NCBI RefSeq assembly: GCF_004145405.1
Contig: NZ_SELQ01000002.1
Span: forward strand, 186,001 to 250,000
Direction of reading: 5' to 3'
DNA: 64,000 nucleotides
Source: Salipiger sp. IMCC34102
GTDB lineage: Bacteria > Pseudomonadota > Alphaproteobacteria > Rhodobacterales > Rhodobacteraceae
The notes under the pieces were generated by a model. The model had not been told where the DNA came from and searched no databases. It saw nothing but the letters and a program-made list of their open reading frames with translations. The translations under genes and the position numbers were made by a program. The number at the start of each line of letters is the position of its first letter. Position 1 is the first letter of the stretch. Shown here piece by piece: positions 1-8,250 of this stretch.

Positions 1-6
1 CCCGAG

Positions 7-27
7 GATATTTCCGGAACAGAGAAG
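7..27. repeat. Copy A of a short dispersed intergenic repeat
   Basis: A 21-base stretch (GATATTTCC then GG and a purine-rich tail) resembles copies at 39372-39392 and 42102-42122. It lies just downstream of the small lipoprotein gene. The common core is TATTT, two pyrimidines, GG, then an AG-rich tail. Its function is unknown. Confidence 0.4.
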
Positions 28-37
28 GCCGCCCTTG

Positions 38-163
38 TCAGATGACCGCGTCGGCGGCCCCGAGGGTCAATTGCCCGGCGCCGATGGCGGTGTTGCCGAT
101 GATCCGGGCCGGGGTGCAGGCGCTGGCGGAAAGGACCGCCAGCACGAGGAGAAGGCGCGTCAC
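38..163 (-). CDS. Very small putative lipoprotein (41 aa)
   Basis: The reading frame starts at a GTG that overlaps the TGA of the upstream peptide-binding protein gene (GTGA), so it is probably translationally coupled to it. The product has a Leu/Val-rich export signal ending in ASAC, an acceptable though weak lipobox. A tail of about 25 small residues follows (begins TPARIIGN). This predicts a tiny lipid-anchored periplasmic peptide of the entericidin-like size class, but I cannot assign a family. A longer start is possible but would run back into the upstream gene in another frame. Confidence 0.6.
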   Translation of the reverse strand: MTRLLLVLAVLSASACTPARIIGNTAIGAGQLTLGAADAVI

Positions 164-1962
164 TCTTCTTCCCACCACCACAGGTCGGGCTGCCAACCGG
201 GCCAGTCGCCCATCACCGGGAGCACCTCGGGATAGGTGAGTTCCTTGGCATGCGCGAGCCGGCTGATGTTCCACTGATAGATCGGGATCACGTAGCGCCC
301 CGCGGTCAGGATCCGGTCGAGCGCCTTCACGCTGGCCGCGAAGTTCTCCTGGCTTTCGGAGGTCAGCATCGTGTCGATCATGGCGTCCACCGCCGGGGAC
401 TTCACGCCCATCAGGTTACGCGAGCCGGGCGCGTCCGCCGTCTCTTCCCCGAAGTAGAAGTACTGCTCGTTGCCGGGGCTGAGCGACAGGCCCACGCGGT
501 AATAGGTCATGTCGAAATCGAGCGCGTCGGTGCGTTCCTTGTAGGCGGCATCGTCCACCACGCTGACCGTCGGCGTGATGCCGAGGCGCGAGAGGCTCTG
601 GGTGTACATGTCGATGATGGCCTGGTTCTCGGACCCGCCCTGTTCGAGCAGGATGTCGAAGGTGAAGGGCGCGCCGTCGGGGCCGGTCATGACGCCGTTC
701 TCGACCGTGTAGCCGGCCTCGCGCATCAGTTCGAGCGCGCGGGCGGTGCCGGCGCGGTTGCGCTCGGTGCCGTCGGAGACGGGCAGGGCATAGCCGTCGA
801 TCGCACCGGGCGGCAGGTCGTCCGCGAAAGGCTCCAGCATCTCGGCCACGCGGCCCGTGGCGGGGCCCTCGTCCATGCCCAGGGGCGAGTTCGACCAGTA
901 GGAGGTGATGCGCGGCTGCTCGGAGCCGGTCATCGCCTCGTTGATGAACTCGAAGTTGAAGGCCTGGAGCATCGCCTCGCGCACCTGCCAGTCGTCGAAC
1001 TGCGGCCGACGGGTGTTCATCACGAAACCGGTCATGCCCGAGGGGCGGGCATGGGGCAGGACGGACTTGACCACGTCGCCGTTCTGGACGGCCGGGAAGT
1101 CGTACTGGCTTTCCCAGCGGGCCACGTTGAATTCGCGGTTCGAATTTACGGAGCCGGTCTTGAAGGCCTCGAAGGCGGCGGTTTCGTCACCGAAGAATTC
1201 GAGCCGGATCTCGTCGAGGTTGTGCAGGCCGGTCTCGAACGGGACCACGCCGCGGCCCCAGTAATCGGGGTTGCGGGTGAGCGTGATGGACCGCCCGAGG
1301 TCGACATCCTCGATAACGTAGGGACCGGAGGTGATCGGGGCGACATCCGCGCTGGAATCGGCGAAATCGACGCCGTCCCACTGGGCCTTCTTCAGAATCG
1401 GGCGCATGCCGGCCAAGAGCGCCAGTTCGCGGTCGTCGACGTTGAACGTCAGGCGCACCGTGCCGGGAGAGGTTTCCTCGATGCTCTCGACCTTTTCCCA
1501 GAAGCCGCGATAGCGCCCGTGGCCTTCGGTGCCGAGCGTCTCGAACGACCAGATCACGTCCTCGGCCGTGACCGGGCTGCCGTCGGAAAACTCCGCCTGC
1601 GGGTGGAGGGTGAATTCGACCCAGGACCGGTCCTCCGCCGTCTCGACGCTTTCGGCGAGCAGGCCGTAGAGCGTGAAGGGCTCGTCCAGCGAGCGGGCCA
1701 TCAGGCTTTCGCCGATCAGGTAGCGCAGCTGCCAGGGAACGGAGCCTTTCTGGATGTAGGGGTTGAGACTGTCGAAGGTGCCGACCTCCGCCGTGACGAT
1801 CTGGCCGCCGGTCGGCGCGTCGGGGTTGGCGTAGGGAAGGTGATCGAAGTCGGCGGGCAGGGCTGGTTCGCCGTACATCGAGATGCCGTGGCTTTCCGCC
1901 CAGGCCCCGTTTGCCAGCAATGCCAAGGCGGTGGCCGCGGAAGTTAAGAGATGTCGCGTCAT
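160..1962 (-). CDS. YejA-like oligopeptide ABC transporter substrate-binding protein
   Basis: A 600-residue periplasmic solute-binding protein of family 5 (SBP_bac_5), closest in style to YejA of the microcin C/peptide importer YejABEF. The chosen ATG gives a clean signal peptide (MTRHLLTSAATALALLANGAWA, cut before ESHG); the longer in-frame start adds 27 unlikely residues. The mature N-terminus carries the YPGEPALP-like start and the LNPYIQKG segment seen in YejA proteins, and the C-terminus ends in a Trp-rich tail. It would capture peptides in the periplasm and hand them to inner-membrane permeases, which are not in the window and may lie beyond position 1. It is followed by a coupled 41-residue lipoprotein. 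Confidence 0.85.
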   Translation of the reverse strand: MTRHLLTSAATALALLANGAWAESHGISMYGEPALPADFDHLPYANPDAPTGGQIVTAEVGTFDSLNPYIQKGSVPWQLRYLIGESLMARSLDEPFTLYGLLAESVETAEDRSWVEFTLHPQAEFSDGSPVTAEDVIWSFETLGTEGHGRYRGFWEKVESIEETSPGTVRLTFNVDDRELALLAGMRPILKKAQWDGVDFADSSADVAPITSGPYVIEDVDLGRSITLTRNPDYWGRGVVPFETGLHNLDEIRLEFFGDETAAFEAFKTGSVNSNREFNVARWESQYDFPAVQNGDVVKSVLPHARPSGMTGFVMNTRRPQFDDWQVREAMLQAFNFEFINEAMTGSEQPRITSYWSNSPLGMDEGPATGRVAEMLEPFADDLPPGAIDGYALPVSDGTERNRAGTARALELMREAGYTVENGVMTGPDGAPFTFDILLEQGGSENQAIIDMYTQSLSRLGITPTVSVVDDAAYKERTDALDFDMTYYRVGLSLSPGNEQYFYFGEETADAPGSRNLMGVKSPAVDAMIDTMLTSESQENFAASVKALDRILTAGRYVIPIYQWNISRLAHAKELTYPEVLPVMGDWPGWQPDLWWWEEE

Positions 1963-2060
1963 GGCAAGATCTGTCCTGTTGCTCTGATTGTTGCCTGCCA
2001 CGCTAAAGAGGGTTTCTCGCCGACACAAACTTTTACCTTTCACCCGGGCTAAGTTCGGCC

Positions 2061-2147
2061 TATAAGTAACTCACTGCTCGATAGGTTTCTTGCCTGTATG
2101 AAACCTGCCTCAATGACTACACCCCGGCTTCGGCCGGGGTTTTTTTT
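2061..2147 (+). ncRNA. Candidate small RNA ending in an intrinsic terminator
   Basis: No rightward protein gene precedes the terminator at 2122-2147, so it must end some other transcript. Upstream lie a TATAAG hexamer (2061-2066) and a perfect 7-bp inverted repeat, AGGTTTC (2083-2089) and GAAACCT (2100-2106), around a 10-base loop. This layout of -10 box, stem-loop and Rho-independent terminator is typical of a trans-acting small RNA of about 75 nt. I do not recognise an Rfam family. No convincing -35 box is visible (TTTCAC at 2038). Confidence 0.5.
2122..2147 (+). terminator. Intrinsic terminator
   Basis: A perfect 7-bp stem CCCCGGC/GCCGGGG closed by a TTCG tetraloop is followed by eight Ts (2140-2147). 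It points rightward, away from the peptide-binding protein gene and before bdhA. The rest of the 1963-2349 gap holds the divergent promoter regions. Confidence 0.85.
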
Positions 2148-2349
2148 GGTCCTGCGGTGGGTCGGTGCTTCCTCATAGCGATCTGCGAATCACCCGGCAA
2201 CCCCCCGATTCGCCCTTGTAAAAAAGGATTGCGGTGGCGAGCTGTCGCGGCGTCGTTGCCCTGCGCCGCTTCGGTTTGAGAATGGGACGATGCGGTTTAT
2301 GTCATGCTGCATCTGCATCATGCGCGCGCCGCAAACCAGGAGAATCACC

Positions 2350-3129
2350 ATGTCCCATACCCTTGAAGGCAAGACCGCAATCGTGACCGGTTCCAATTCC
2401 GGGATCGGTTTGGGCGTTGCGCGGAGTTTCGCCGAGGCGAAGATGCGCGTTGTCCTGAACTCCTACACCGACGATGCGGCCGATCACGACCTGGCCCGCG
2501 AGATCGGCGAGGAGTTCGGGACGGAGGTGATCTACATCCAGGCCGATATGAGCAAGCCCGAGCAATGCCGCGCGCTGGTCGAACAGGCGGGGGCCTGCGA
2601 TGTCCTGGTGAACAATGCGGGCATCCAGCACGTGGCCCCGATCGAGGATTTCGCGCCCGAGAAATGGGATGCCATCCTGGCGATCAACCTGTCCTCGGCC
2701 TTTCACACGACCGCCGCCGCCCTGCCGATGATGCGCAAGGCCGGTTGGGGCCGCGTGATCAACATCGCAAGCGCCCACGGGCTGACGGCCTCTCCCTACA
2801 AGAGCGCCTATGTCGCCGCCAAGCACGGGATCGTGGGCCTGACCAAGGTCACGGCACTCGAGACCGCGAAGGAGCCGATCACCGCCAATGCGATCTGCCC
2901 GGGCTACGTGCTGACCCCGCTGGTGGAAAGCCAGATCCCCGACACGGCCAAGAAATACGACATGACCGAGGACGAGGCGAAGGAGAAGGTGATCCTCGAA
3001 CGCCAGCCGTCCAAGGAGTTCGCCACGACCGAGCAGATCGGCGGAACGGCGGTCTTCCTGTGCTCGGATCATGCGGCCCAGATCACCGGTACCACGATCA
3101 GCGTCGACGGCGGCTGGACGGCCCTGTGA
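2350..3129 (+). CDS. bdhA: D-3-hydroxybutyrate dehydrogenase (SDR family)
   Basis: A 259-residue short-chain dehydrogenase that interconverts D-3-hydroxybutyrate and acetoacetate with NAD, in PHB/ketone-body metabolism in the cytoplasm. The cofactor motif TGSNSGIG lies at residues 13-20, NNAG at 88-91, and the catalytic triad is Ser141, Tyr154 (YVAAK) and Lys158. The segment SAHGLTASPYKSAY is typical of BdhA rather than of generic SDRs. The start is the ATG preceded by AGGAGA; an upstream in-frame ATG at 2290 would add 20 unrelated residues. Its stop overlaps the GTG of the patatin gene, so the two are probably co-translated. Confidence 0.92.
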   Translation: MSHTLEGKTAIVTGSNSGIGLGVARSFAEAKMRVVLNSYTDDAADHDLAREIGEEFGTEVIYIQADMSKPEQCRALVEQAGACDVLVNNAGIQHVAPIEDFAPEKWDAILAINLSSAFHTTAAALPMMRKAGWGRVINIASAHGLTASPYKSAYVAAKHGIVGLTKVTALETAKEPITANAICPGYVLTPLVESQIPDTAKKYDMTEDEAKEKVILERQPSKEFATTEQIGGTAVFLCSDHAAQITGTTISVDGGWTAL

Positions 3130-4157
3130 TCCGTCTGAACCTCGCGCTGCAGGGCGGCGGGGCGCATGGCGCCTTCACCTGGGGGGTGCTCGACCGGCTC
3201 TTGCAGGACGACGGACTCGAGATCGCGGGCATCTCCGGCACCTCAGCCGGGGCCTTGAACGGCGCCGCCCTGAAAGCGGGTCTTGCAACCGGGGGGCGAG
3301 AGGGGGCGCGCGCGAACCTGCGGTGGGTCTGGGAACAGGTGGGGGCGGTCACGACCCCCTGGGCGCAGGACTGGCTGGCCGCCGCCGCCCCCTCGGCGGG
3401 GTGGCTCGCTGCGATGACGTCGGTGTCGCCCGCGTTCATGGCCTTCGACGTCATGGCCCGGACGACCTCGCCTTACGTCTACGGGTCCGTCTTCCGCAAT
3501 CCGCTGGAGCGGATCCTGCGGGACATGCGGTTCGAGGAGATCTGCGCCGACAGCGGACCCGCGCTCTACATCGGGGCCACGAACGTGCGCACTGGCAAGA
3601 TCCGCGTCTTTTCCGGCCAGCAGATCACGCCGGAGGCGATCATGGCCTCGGCCTGCCTGCCCACGCTGTTCGAGGCGATCGAGATCGAGGATCCGGACAC
3701 CGGCCGGACGGAGGCGTACTGGGACGGTGGCTATACCGGGAACCCGCCGCTCTTTCCGTTGTATCGCAACGACTTGCCGAACGATGTTGTCATCGTCAAC
3801 ATCAACCCCCTGGTCCGCGACGAGGTCCCCAAGAGTGCGGAGGCGATCACCAACCGGATCAACGAGATCGGGTTCAACACATCGCTTCTGGGCGAGTTGC
3901 GCTCGATCCATTTCGTCCAGCGCCTGCTGGAGACCGGGGCGATCCAGTCCGGTACCATGAAGGCGGTGCGGATCCACCTGATCGAGGACGATGCGCTGAT
4001 GAACGAGTTGAACGTCGCGACGAAGACGATCCCCAACCCGGTCATCCTCGCCCGGCTGAAGGAGGCGGGAGAGCAGGCGGCGGAGCGGTTCCTGCAGGAC
4101 CACAGGGCCGACCTCGGCACGCGGTCGAGCGTCGATCTGAAGGCGATGTTCAGCTGA
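3126..4157 (+). CDS. Patatin-like phospholipase family protein
   Basis: A 343-residue serine lipase with a Ser-Asp dyad. The oxyanion segment GGGAHGAF is near residue 10, the nucleophile elbow GTSAG places Ser40, and the DGG motif with the catalytic Asp is near residue 200. The start is a GTG overlapping the bdhA stop (GTGA). Patatins hydrolyse acyl esters, including phospholipids. Tight coupling to bdhA suggests, by inference only, a role around PHB granules or 3-hydroxyacid esters. No signal peptide is seen. The 3' end overlaps the convergent LysE-family gene by 8 bases. Confidence 0.85.
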   Translation: MIRLNLALQGGGAHGAFTWGVLDRLLQDDGLEIAGISGTSAGALNGAALKAGLATGGREGARANLRWVWEQVGAVTTPWAQDWLAAAAPSAGWLAAMTSVSPAFMAFDVMARTTSPYVYGSVFRNPLERILRDMRFEEICADSGPALYIGATNVRTGKIRVFSGQQITPEAIMASACLPTLFEAIEIEDPDTGRTEAYWDGGYTGNPPLFPLYRNDLPNDVVIVNINPLVRDEVPKSAEAITNRINEIGFNTSLLGELRSIHFVQRLLETGAIQSGTMKAVRIHLIEDDALMNELNVATKTIPNPVILARLKEAGEQAAERFLQDHRADLGTRSSVDLKAMFS

Positions 4158-4752
4158 GAAGCTTGAGCGCCAGCGCCCACATGACCACGCCGATCGCCGC
4201 GTCGAGGATGCGCCAGGCGCGGGCCGACTGCATGACCGGGGCGAGAAAGCGCGCACCGTAGCCCAGCCCGAAGAAGAACACGAAGGAGGCGAGCACCGCG
4301 CCGGCACCGAAGGCGGTCTTGTCGGCGCTGTCGGGGTAGTTCGTCGAATAGGCGCCGACCAGTCCCAGCGTGTCGAGGTAGACATGCGGGTTCAGCCAGG
4401 TGAAGGCCGCTGCCGTCGCAAGCGTCGGGCCAAGCGCCAGCGTCTTTCCGGCCAGTTGCATCTGGTAATCGCCGCGCCAGGCGGCCACGAACCGGGTGGC
4501 GCCGTAGACGAAGAGGAACGCGGCCCCTGCCAAGGCCATGATCCGCGGCAGGGCGGGAAAGGCCTGCGTGATCGCATCAAACCCCAGCACGCCCGCGCTG
4601 ATCAGCACCGCATCCGAGGTGGCGCAGAGCAGGCAAAGCCAGAACACATGCGCGCGCGCCAGCCCCTGCCGCAGCACGAAGGCATTCTGCGCCCCGATCG
4701 CGAGAATGAGCGAAAAGCCCGTCGCGAATCCCGTCAGCGCGGGTCCGATCAT
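4150..4752 (-). CDS. LysE/ArgO family amino-acid exporter
   Basis: A 200-residue inner-membrane protein with about six hydrophobic helices. The N-terminus, with the signature GFSLILAIGAQNAFVLRQG, is characteristic of LysE/ArgO exporters of basic amino acids; the FTWLNPHVYLDT motif is also typical. The ATG overlaps the upstream DUF502 stop (ATGA), so the two are co-transcribed leftward. The substrate (lysine, arginine or other) cannot be read from sequence alone. No LysG/ArgP regulator is adjacent. Confidence 0.87.
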   Translation of the reverse strand: MIGPALTGFATGFSLILAIGAQNAFVLRQGLARAHVFWLCLLCATSDAVLISAGVLGFDAITQAFPALPRIMALAGAAFLFVYGATRFVAAWRGDYQMQLAGKTLALGPTLATAAAFTWLNPHVYLDTLGLVGAYSTNYPDSADKTAFGAGAVLASFVFFFGLGYGARFLAPVMQSARAWRILDAAIGVVMWALALKLLS

Positions 4753-5453
4753 GCCTCGGGCGGCCGTTCCGGCGGGTAGACGAGACCGGCGGAGATCACC
4801 AGTTTCGCCGCCTCCTCGACGCCCATGTCCAAGATCATCACGTCCTCGCGCTTGAGGAACAGCAGGAACCCCGAGGTCGGGTTGGGCGTGGTGGGCAGGA
4901 AAACGGTCAGGATGTCGTCGCCCGGCAGCTTCGCGCGCACCTCGCCCTTGGCGGAGGTACTGATGAAAGCGATGGCCCAGATGCCCTTGCGCGGATACTC
5001 GACCAGGCAGGCCTGGTCGAAGGAGGTGTCGCGCTGGGAGAAGACCGTCTCGGCGATCTGCTTGGCGCCGTTGTAGACCGAGCGGATGACGGGCATCCGG
5101 TCGACCAGACGCTCGGCCAGGCGCAGCAGGCTGCGTCCGATATAGCCCTTGCCCAGCCAGCCGATCAGGACGGTGAAGACCAGGAAGATGATGACGCCAA
5201 GACCCCGCACGTCGATCGTGATCGGGTCCGCGGGGTCGCCGAACCAGCGGTTCAGCAGCGCGTTGGGCAGGTAGCGGTCCGGCACGAAGGGCCAGACCCA
5301 GCTGTCGATCATCCCGACGACCGCGTAGATCAGCCAGAACGTCAGCGCGATGGGCGCGATGATGATGATCCCCGCCAGGAAGTTGCCGCGCAGCCGGGCG
5401 ACGAGACCCGGCCGTCTCGGCGGTTGGATGATGGGATCGATCTCGGGCGGCAT
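4749..5453 (-). CDS. DUF502 family membrane protein
   Basis: A 234-residue protein with two hydrophobic segments (about residues 27-50 and 85-105). The soluble part contains the DUF502 hallmarks: the RMPVIRSVYNGAKQ segment, FLPTTPNPTSGFLL, and a C-terminal MGVEEAAKLVISAGL. The family is widespread in proteobacteria and plants (LIKE-COV) but its biochemical role is not established. It is the first gene of a two-gene leftward unit with the LysE exporter. Confidence 0.88.
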   Translation of the reverse strand: MPPEIDPIIQPPRRPGLVARLRGNFLAGIIIIAPIALTFWLIYAVVGMIDSWVWPFVPDRYLPNALLNRWFGDPADPITIDVRGLGVIIFLVFTVLIGWLGKGYIGRSLLRLAERLVDRMPVIRSVYNGAKQIAETVFSQRDTSFDQACLVEYPRKGIWAIAFISTSAKGEVRAKLPGDDILTVFLPTTPNPTSGFLLFLKREDVMILDMGVEEAAKLVISAGLVYPPERPPEA

Positions 5454-5480
5454 CGCGGGACTTTCGGTGTGACGCGCTCA

Positions 5481-5509
5481 CAGATAGAAGGGCGGGCCCG
5501 GCTTCACAA
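5481..5509 (-). promoter_or_regulatory. Candidate sigma-70 type promoter for DUF502-LysE
   Basis: Read leftward, TTGTGA (complement of 5504-5509) and TATCTG (complement of 5481-5486) are separated by exactly 17 bases, about 30 bases before the DUF502 ATG. The rest of the 135-base gap holds nothing else obvious. Confidence 0.4.
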
Positions 5510-5588
5510 GCGACGGCGCGCATCCTCCCCCGATCGCCATTCGGGAAACGGGGGGGGCGCCGTCTGCCTGCCCAAGATTGCGGCAGAG

Positions 5589-6497
5589 TCAGACCAGATG
5601 CGTCGCGATCTGTGCGGCGAGCCGCGCGTTGTTGCGCACCAGCGCGATATTGGCGGTGAGCGAGCGCCCTTCCGTCAGATCGAAGATCCGGCCCAGCAGG
5701 AAGGGTGTGACCCCCTTGGCCGAGATGCCCTGCGCCTCGGCCTCTTCGAGGGCCTGGGCTATGACCGGGGCCAGTTCCTCGGCCGGGATCTGGTCGGCGG
5801 CGGGGATCGGGTTGCAGACCAGTTGCCCGCCGGGCAGCCCCATGCGGTTGCGCACGATCTGGGCGGTCGCGATTTCCTGCGCGCTGTCCATCCGCAAGGG
5901 CGCCGTCATGTCGGAGGTGGCGGACCAGAAGGCCGGCAGGTTGTCCTGGCCGTAGGCGATGACCGGCACGCCGAGGGTTTCGAGCACCTCGAAGGTGGCG
6001 GAGAGATCGAGGATCGCCTTGGCGCCCGCGGCCACCACGGTGACGGGGGTCTGGGATAGTTCCTGCAGGTCGGCGGAGATATCGAGGCTCCGCTCCCAGC
6101 CGCGATGCACGCCGCCGATCCCGCCGGTGGCGAAGACGTGGATCCCCGCGATATGGGCCGCGATCATCGTGGCCGCCACGGTGGTGGCGCCCGTGCCGCC
6201 CAGCGCGATGCAGGCGGCGAGATCCGCGCGCGAGAGCTTGGCGACGTTTTCGGCCTGGCCCAGCTCATCCAGTTCGTCCGCTTCGAGGCCGATGTGCAGC
6301 GTGCCGTCGATCACCGCCATGGTGGCGGGCGTGGCCCCGCCATCGCGGATGTCCTGTTCCACCGCGCGGGCAGTCTCGACGTTCTGCGGGTAGGGCATGC
6401 CGTGGGTGATGATCGTGCTTTCCAGCGCCACCAGCGGTGTGCCCGCCTCGAGCGCCTTCGCGACTTCGGCGGAGTGGGTCATGGGAAAATCGGTCAT
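5589..6497 (-). CDS. psuG: Pseudouridine-5'-phosphate glycosidase
   Basis: A 302-residue member of the PsuG/IndA family, which cleaves pseudouridine 5'-phosphate to uracil and ribose 5-phosphate. It begins with the family signature VALESTIITHGMPYPQN and contains the conserved GGIGGVHRG segment and the CNPIP stretch near the C-terminus. Its ATG overlaps the psuK stop (ATGA), so kinase and glycosidase are made together. This completes cytoplasmic pseudouridine salvage. Confidence 0.95.
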   Translation of the reverse strand: MTDFPMTHSAEVAKALEAGTPLVALESTIITHGMPYPQNVETARAVEQDIRDGGATPATMAVIDGTLHIGLEADELDELGQAENVAKLSRADLAACIALGGTGATTVAATMIAAHIAGIHVFATGGIGGVHRGWERSLDISADLQELSQTPVTVVAAGAKAILDLSATFEVLETLGVPVIAYGQDNLPAFWSATSDMTAPLRMDSAQEIATAQIVRNRMGLPGGQLVCNPIPAADQIPAEELAPVIAQALEEAEAQGISAKGVTPFLLGRIFDLTEGRSLTANIALVRNNARLAAQIATHLV

Positions 6498-7402
6498 AAT
6501 GGGGTGTCTCCTGAGACGTAGGATGCGGCGGCCTGCAAGGCGCGGGCGAGGGCGGCGGGACGGTCGAGCCCCTGCCGTTCGGAGGCGATATGCGCCGCCA
6601 TGAAGGTATCCCCCGCGCCCGTCACGCGCGAGACGAGCACCTGCGGCGGGGTGGCGGTGATGACGTCGCCGTCGGTGCCTTCGGAGGCCTGCTGGCCGCC
6701 ATCCGTCACCAGAACGCGTTTCGCGCCGCGCGCCAGCAGGCCCCGGGCGGCCTCGGCGCTGCTCTCGAAGGTGGTCTGGCAGAGCAGGCCGGCCTCTTCG
6801 AGGTTGACGTAGAGCGTGGCGGAGGGGTGGCCCAGCAGGGCCAGCAGGCGCTCCGCCTTGCCGGGCGAGGCGGGGGCCACGCGCAGATCGGCGCGGGTGA
6901 ACAGCGGCGAGGTCGCGATGGTGCGCAGAAGATCCTCGGTCAGGTTTCCGTCGAGCGCGATGGGGCCGGGGTAGGGGGCCTCCTTTGATCCCAACCGGCC
7001 GTCCGAGAGCGGGCGCAGGATCTTGTCGCCCGCGGCTTCCAGCGAATGGGCGTCGGCGATGGCGGCGATCAGGCCGTTCGATGCCTCGATCGCCATGTAG
7101 ACGTCCGTCGGCAGATCGTCGGAGCGGTAGACGTGGTCGCAGATCAACCCCATGCCGCTTGCTTCGGCGATCAGGGCATTGCCTTGCGCGTCGCGGCCCA
7201 CGACCGACAGAAGCGCCGGCGTGAAACCGAACCGGCCCAGCGTCATGGCGATGTTCATGGCGACGCCGCCGGGCAGGCGGGTGATCCGCCCCGGCACGTC
7301 GGAGCCCGCGCGCATGTGGCTGGCGGTGCGCCCGATCACGTCCCAAAGGACCGAACCGATGCACAGGATGTCGGGTGTCTGGGTGTCGGGCGTCTGGCTC
7401 AT
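6494..7402 (-). CDS. psuK: Pseudouridine kinase (PfkB family)
   Basis: A 302-residue PfkB-type sugar kinase with the N-terminal glycine signature (RLPGGVAMNIAMTLGRFG) and the C-terminal ATP/catalytic signature TGAGDTFMAAH. Adjacency and overlap with psuG identify the substrate as pseudouridine rather than ribose or fructose. Its start is 44 bases from the DUF4198 stop on the same strand, so read-through from that gene is possible. No dedicated transporter or regulator is adjacent. Confidence 0.88.
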   Translation of the reverse strand: MSQTPDTQTPDILCIGSVLWDVIGRTASHMRAGSDVPGRITRLPGGVAMNIAMTLGRFGFTPALLSVVGRDAQGNALIAEASGMGLICDHVYRSDDLPTDVYMAIEASNGLIAAIADAHSLEAAGDKILRPLSDGRLGSKEAPYPGPIALDGNLTEDLLRTIATSPLFTRADLRVAPASPGKAERLLALLGHPSATLYVNLEEAGLLCQTTFESSAEAARGLLARGAKRVLVTDGGQQASEGTDGDVITATPPQVLVSRVTGAGDTFMAAHIASERQGLDRPAALARALQAAASYVSGDTPL

Positions 7403-7446
7403 GGGCCGCTCATGCCCCGGCAGGGCGCGCGGCGCAAGACGTGCCG

Positions 7447-8250
7447 TTACTCCGGCACCGCCCAGGTCATGTTGGCCCAGAGGGTTTCCCAGACCGCCCC
7501 GCCGGAGGCCTCCACCGTCGCGGCGGAGGGTTCGCGGTAGAGAACCGCATCGGCCATGTAGGCGTGGCCCGCCTCGACCGGGACCGTGACGCGGCCTTCG
7601 GCGTCGGTGCGGTAGAATGTCTGGCGGACCTCGCCCGCGGGGCTGCGGTCCCAGACCTCGAACCGGGCGTCGGCGCGCGGCGCGTCACCATACCAGAGCT
7701 GGAACGCCATGCCGTCCGACAGATCGTCGGTGTAGGGATTGGTGAGCGCCACGATCTCTGTCTCGAGGCCGGTGCGGCGGTCGGCGCCCACGCCGTTGCC
7801 CACGGCGATCAGGGCCTTGGAATAGCGCGAATAGACCTCCCGGAAGGGCTCCTCCGGCAGGCCGCGGGCGGCGTGGTCGGCATAGAAGTCGTCGAGACCC
7901 TTGTGAGCCACGAAACGGGTGACGACATCCCAGCCGTCGTATTCGACGAGGCTGTCGGTGGATTCGTAGGCCAGGACGTTCAGACCTTCGGGCGGCGCGT
8001 CGATCTGCACGGCGGGCCGATCACCGACGCGACCGGGGACCGGCTGCGATCCCGCCCCGGAGATATTCAAGAAGGTTATGAATTTTTGAGGCAGATAGGG
8101 GATCTTTTGACCCTTGAACTCGTCGCCGTTGACGATGGACACTGTCATCGCGTCGCCGGTGGCCAGGGTATAATCCTCGGCCTCCAGCCAGAATTCATGG
8201 GCGGATGCAGGTCCGGCCGCCAAAGCGATAATCAAAGCGAGAGACCGCAT
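7447..8250 (-). CDS. DUF4198 periplasmic protein, possible metal-uptake accessory
   Basis: A 267-residue secreted protein. The ATG at 8250 has a good AAAGGA ribosome site; a TTG two codons earlier is less likely. The signal peptide ends ASA and the mature chain begins HEFWLEAEDY, the usual DUF4198 start. The family contains periplasmic proteins encoded with nickel/cobalt uptake systems; the beta-sandwich-like C-terminal part includes AEGRVTVPVEAGHAYMADAV in two short blocks. The gene diverges from a HupE/UreJ-like membrane protein, and both start codons lie in the same CATG. A metal-related role is inferred from family and neighbour. Confidence 0.8.
   Translation of the reverse strand: MRSLALIIALAAGPASAHEFWLEAEDYTLATGDAMTVSIVNGDEFKGQKIPYLPQKFITFLNISGAGSQPVPGRVGDRPAVQIDAPPEGLNVLAYESTDSLVEYDGWDVVTRFVAHKGLDDFYADHAARGLPEEPFREVYSRYSKALIAVGNGVGADRRTGLETEIVALTNPYTDDLSDGMAFQLWYGDAPRADARFEVWDRSPAGEVRQTFYRTDAEGRVTVPVEAGHAYMADAVLYREPSAATVEASGGAVWETLWANMTWAVPE

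Noticed and set aside
250-1947. 565-codon rightward ORF opposite the peptide-binding protein gene
   Set aside because: Mirror frame of a recognised gene in GC-rich DNA; the His/Arg/Gly-rich translation has no domain or ribosome site.
8056-8078. Possible fourth copy of the dispersed repeat (CCCCGGAGATATTCAAGAAGG region)
   Set aside because: Lies inside the DUF4198 coding frame and shares only a short core with the other copies; likely chance.
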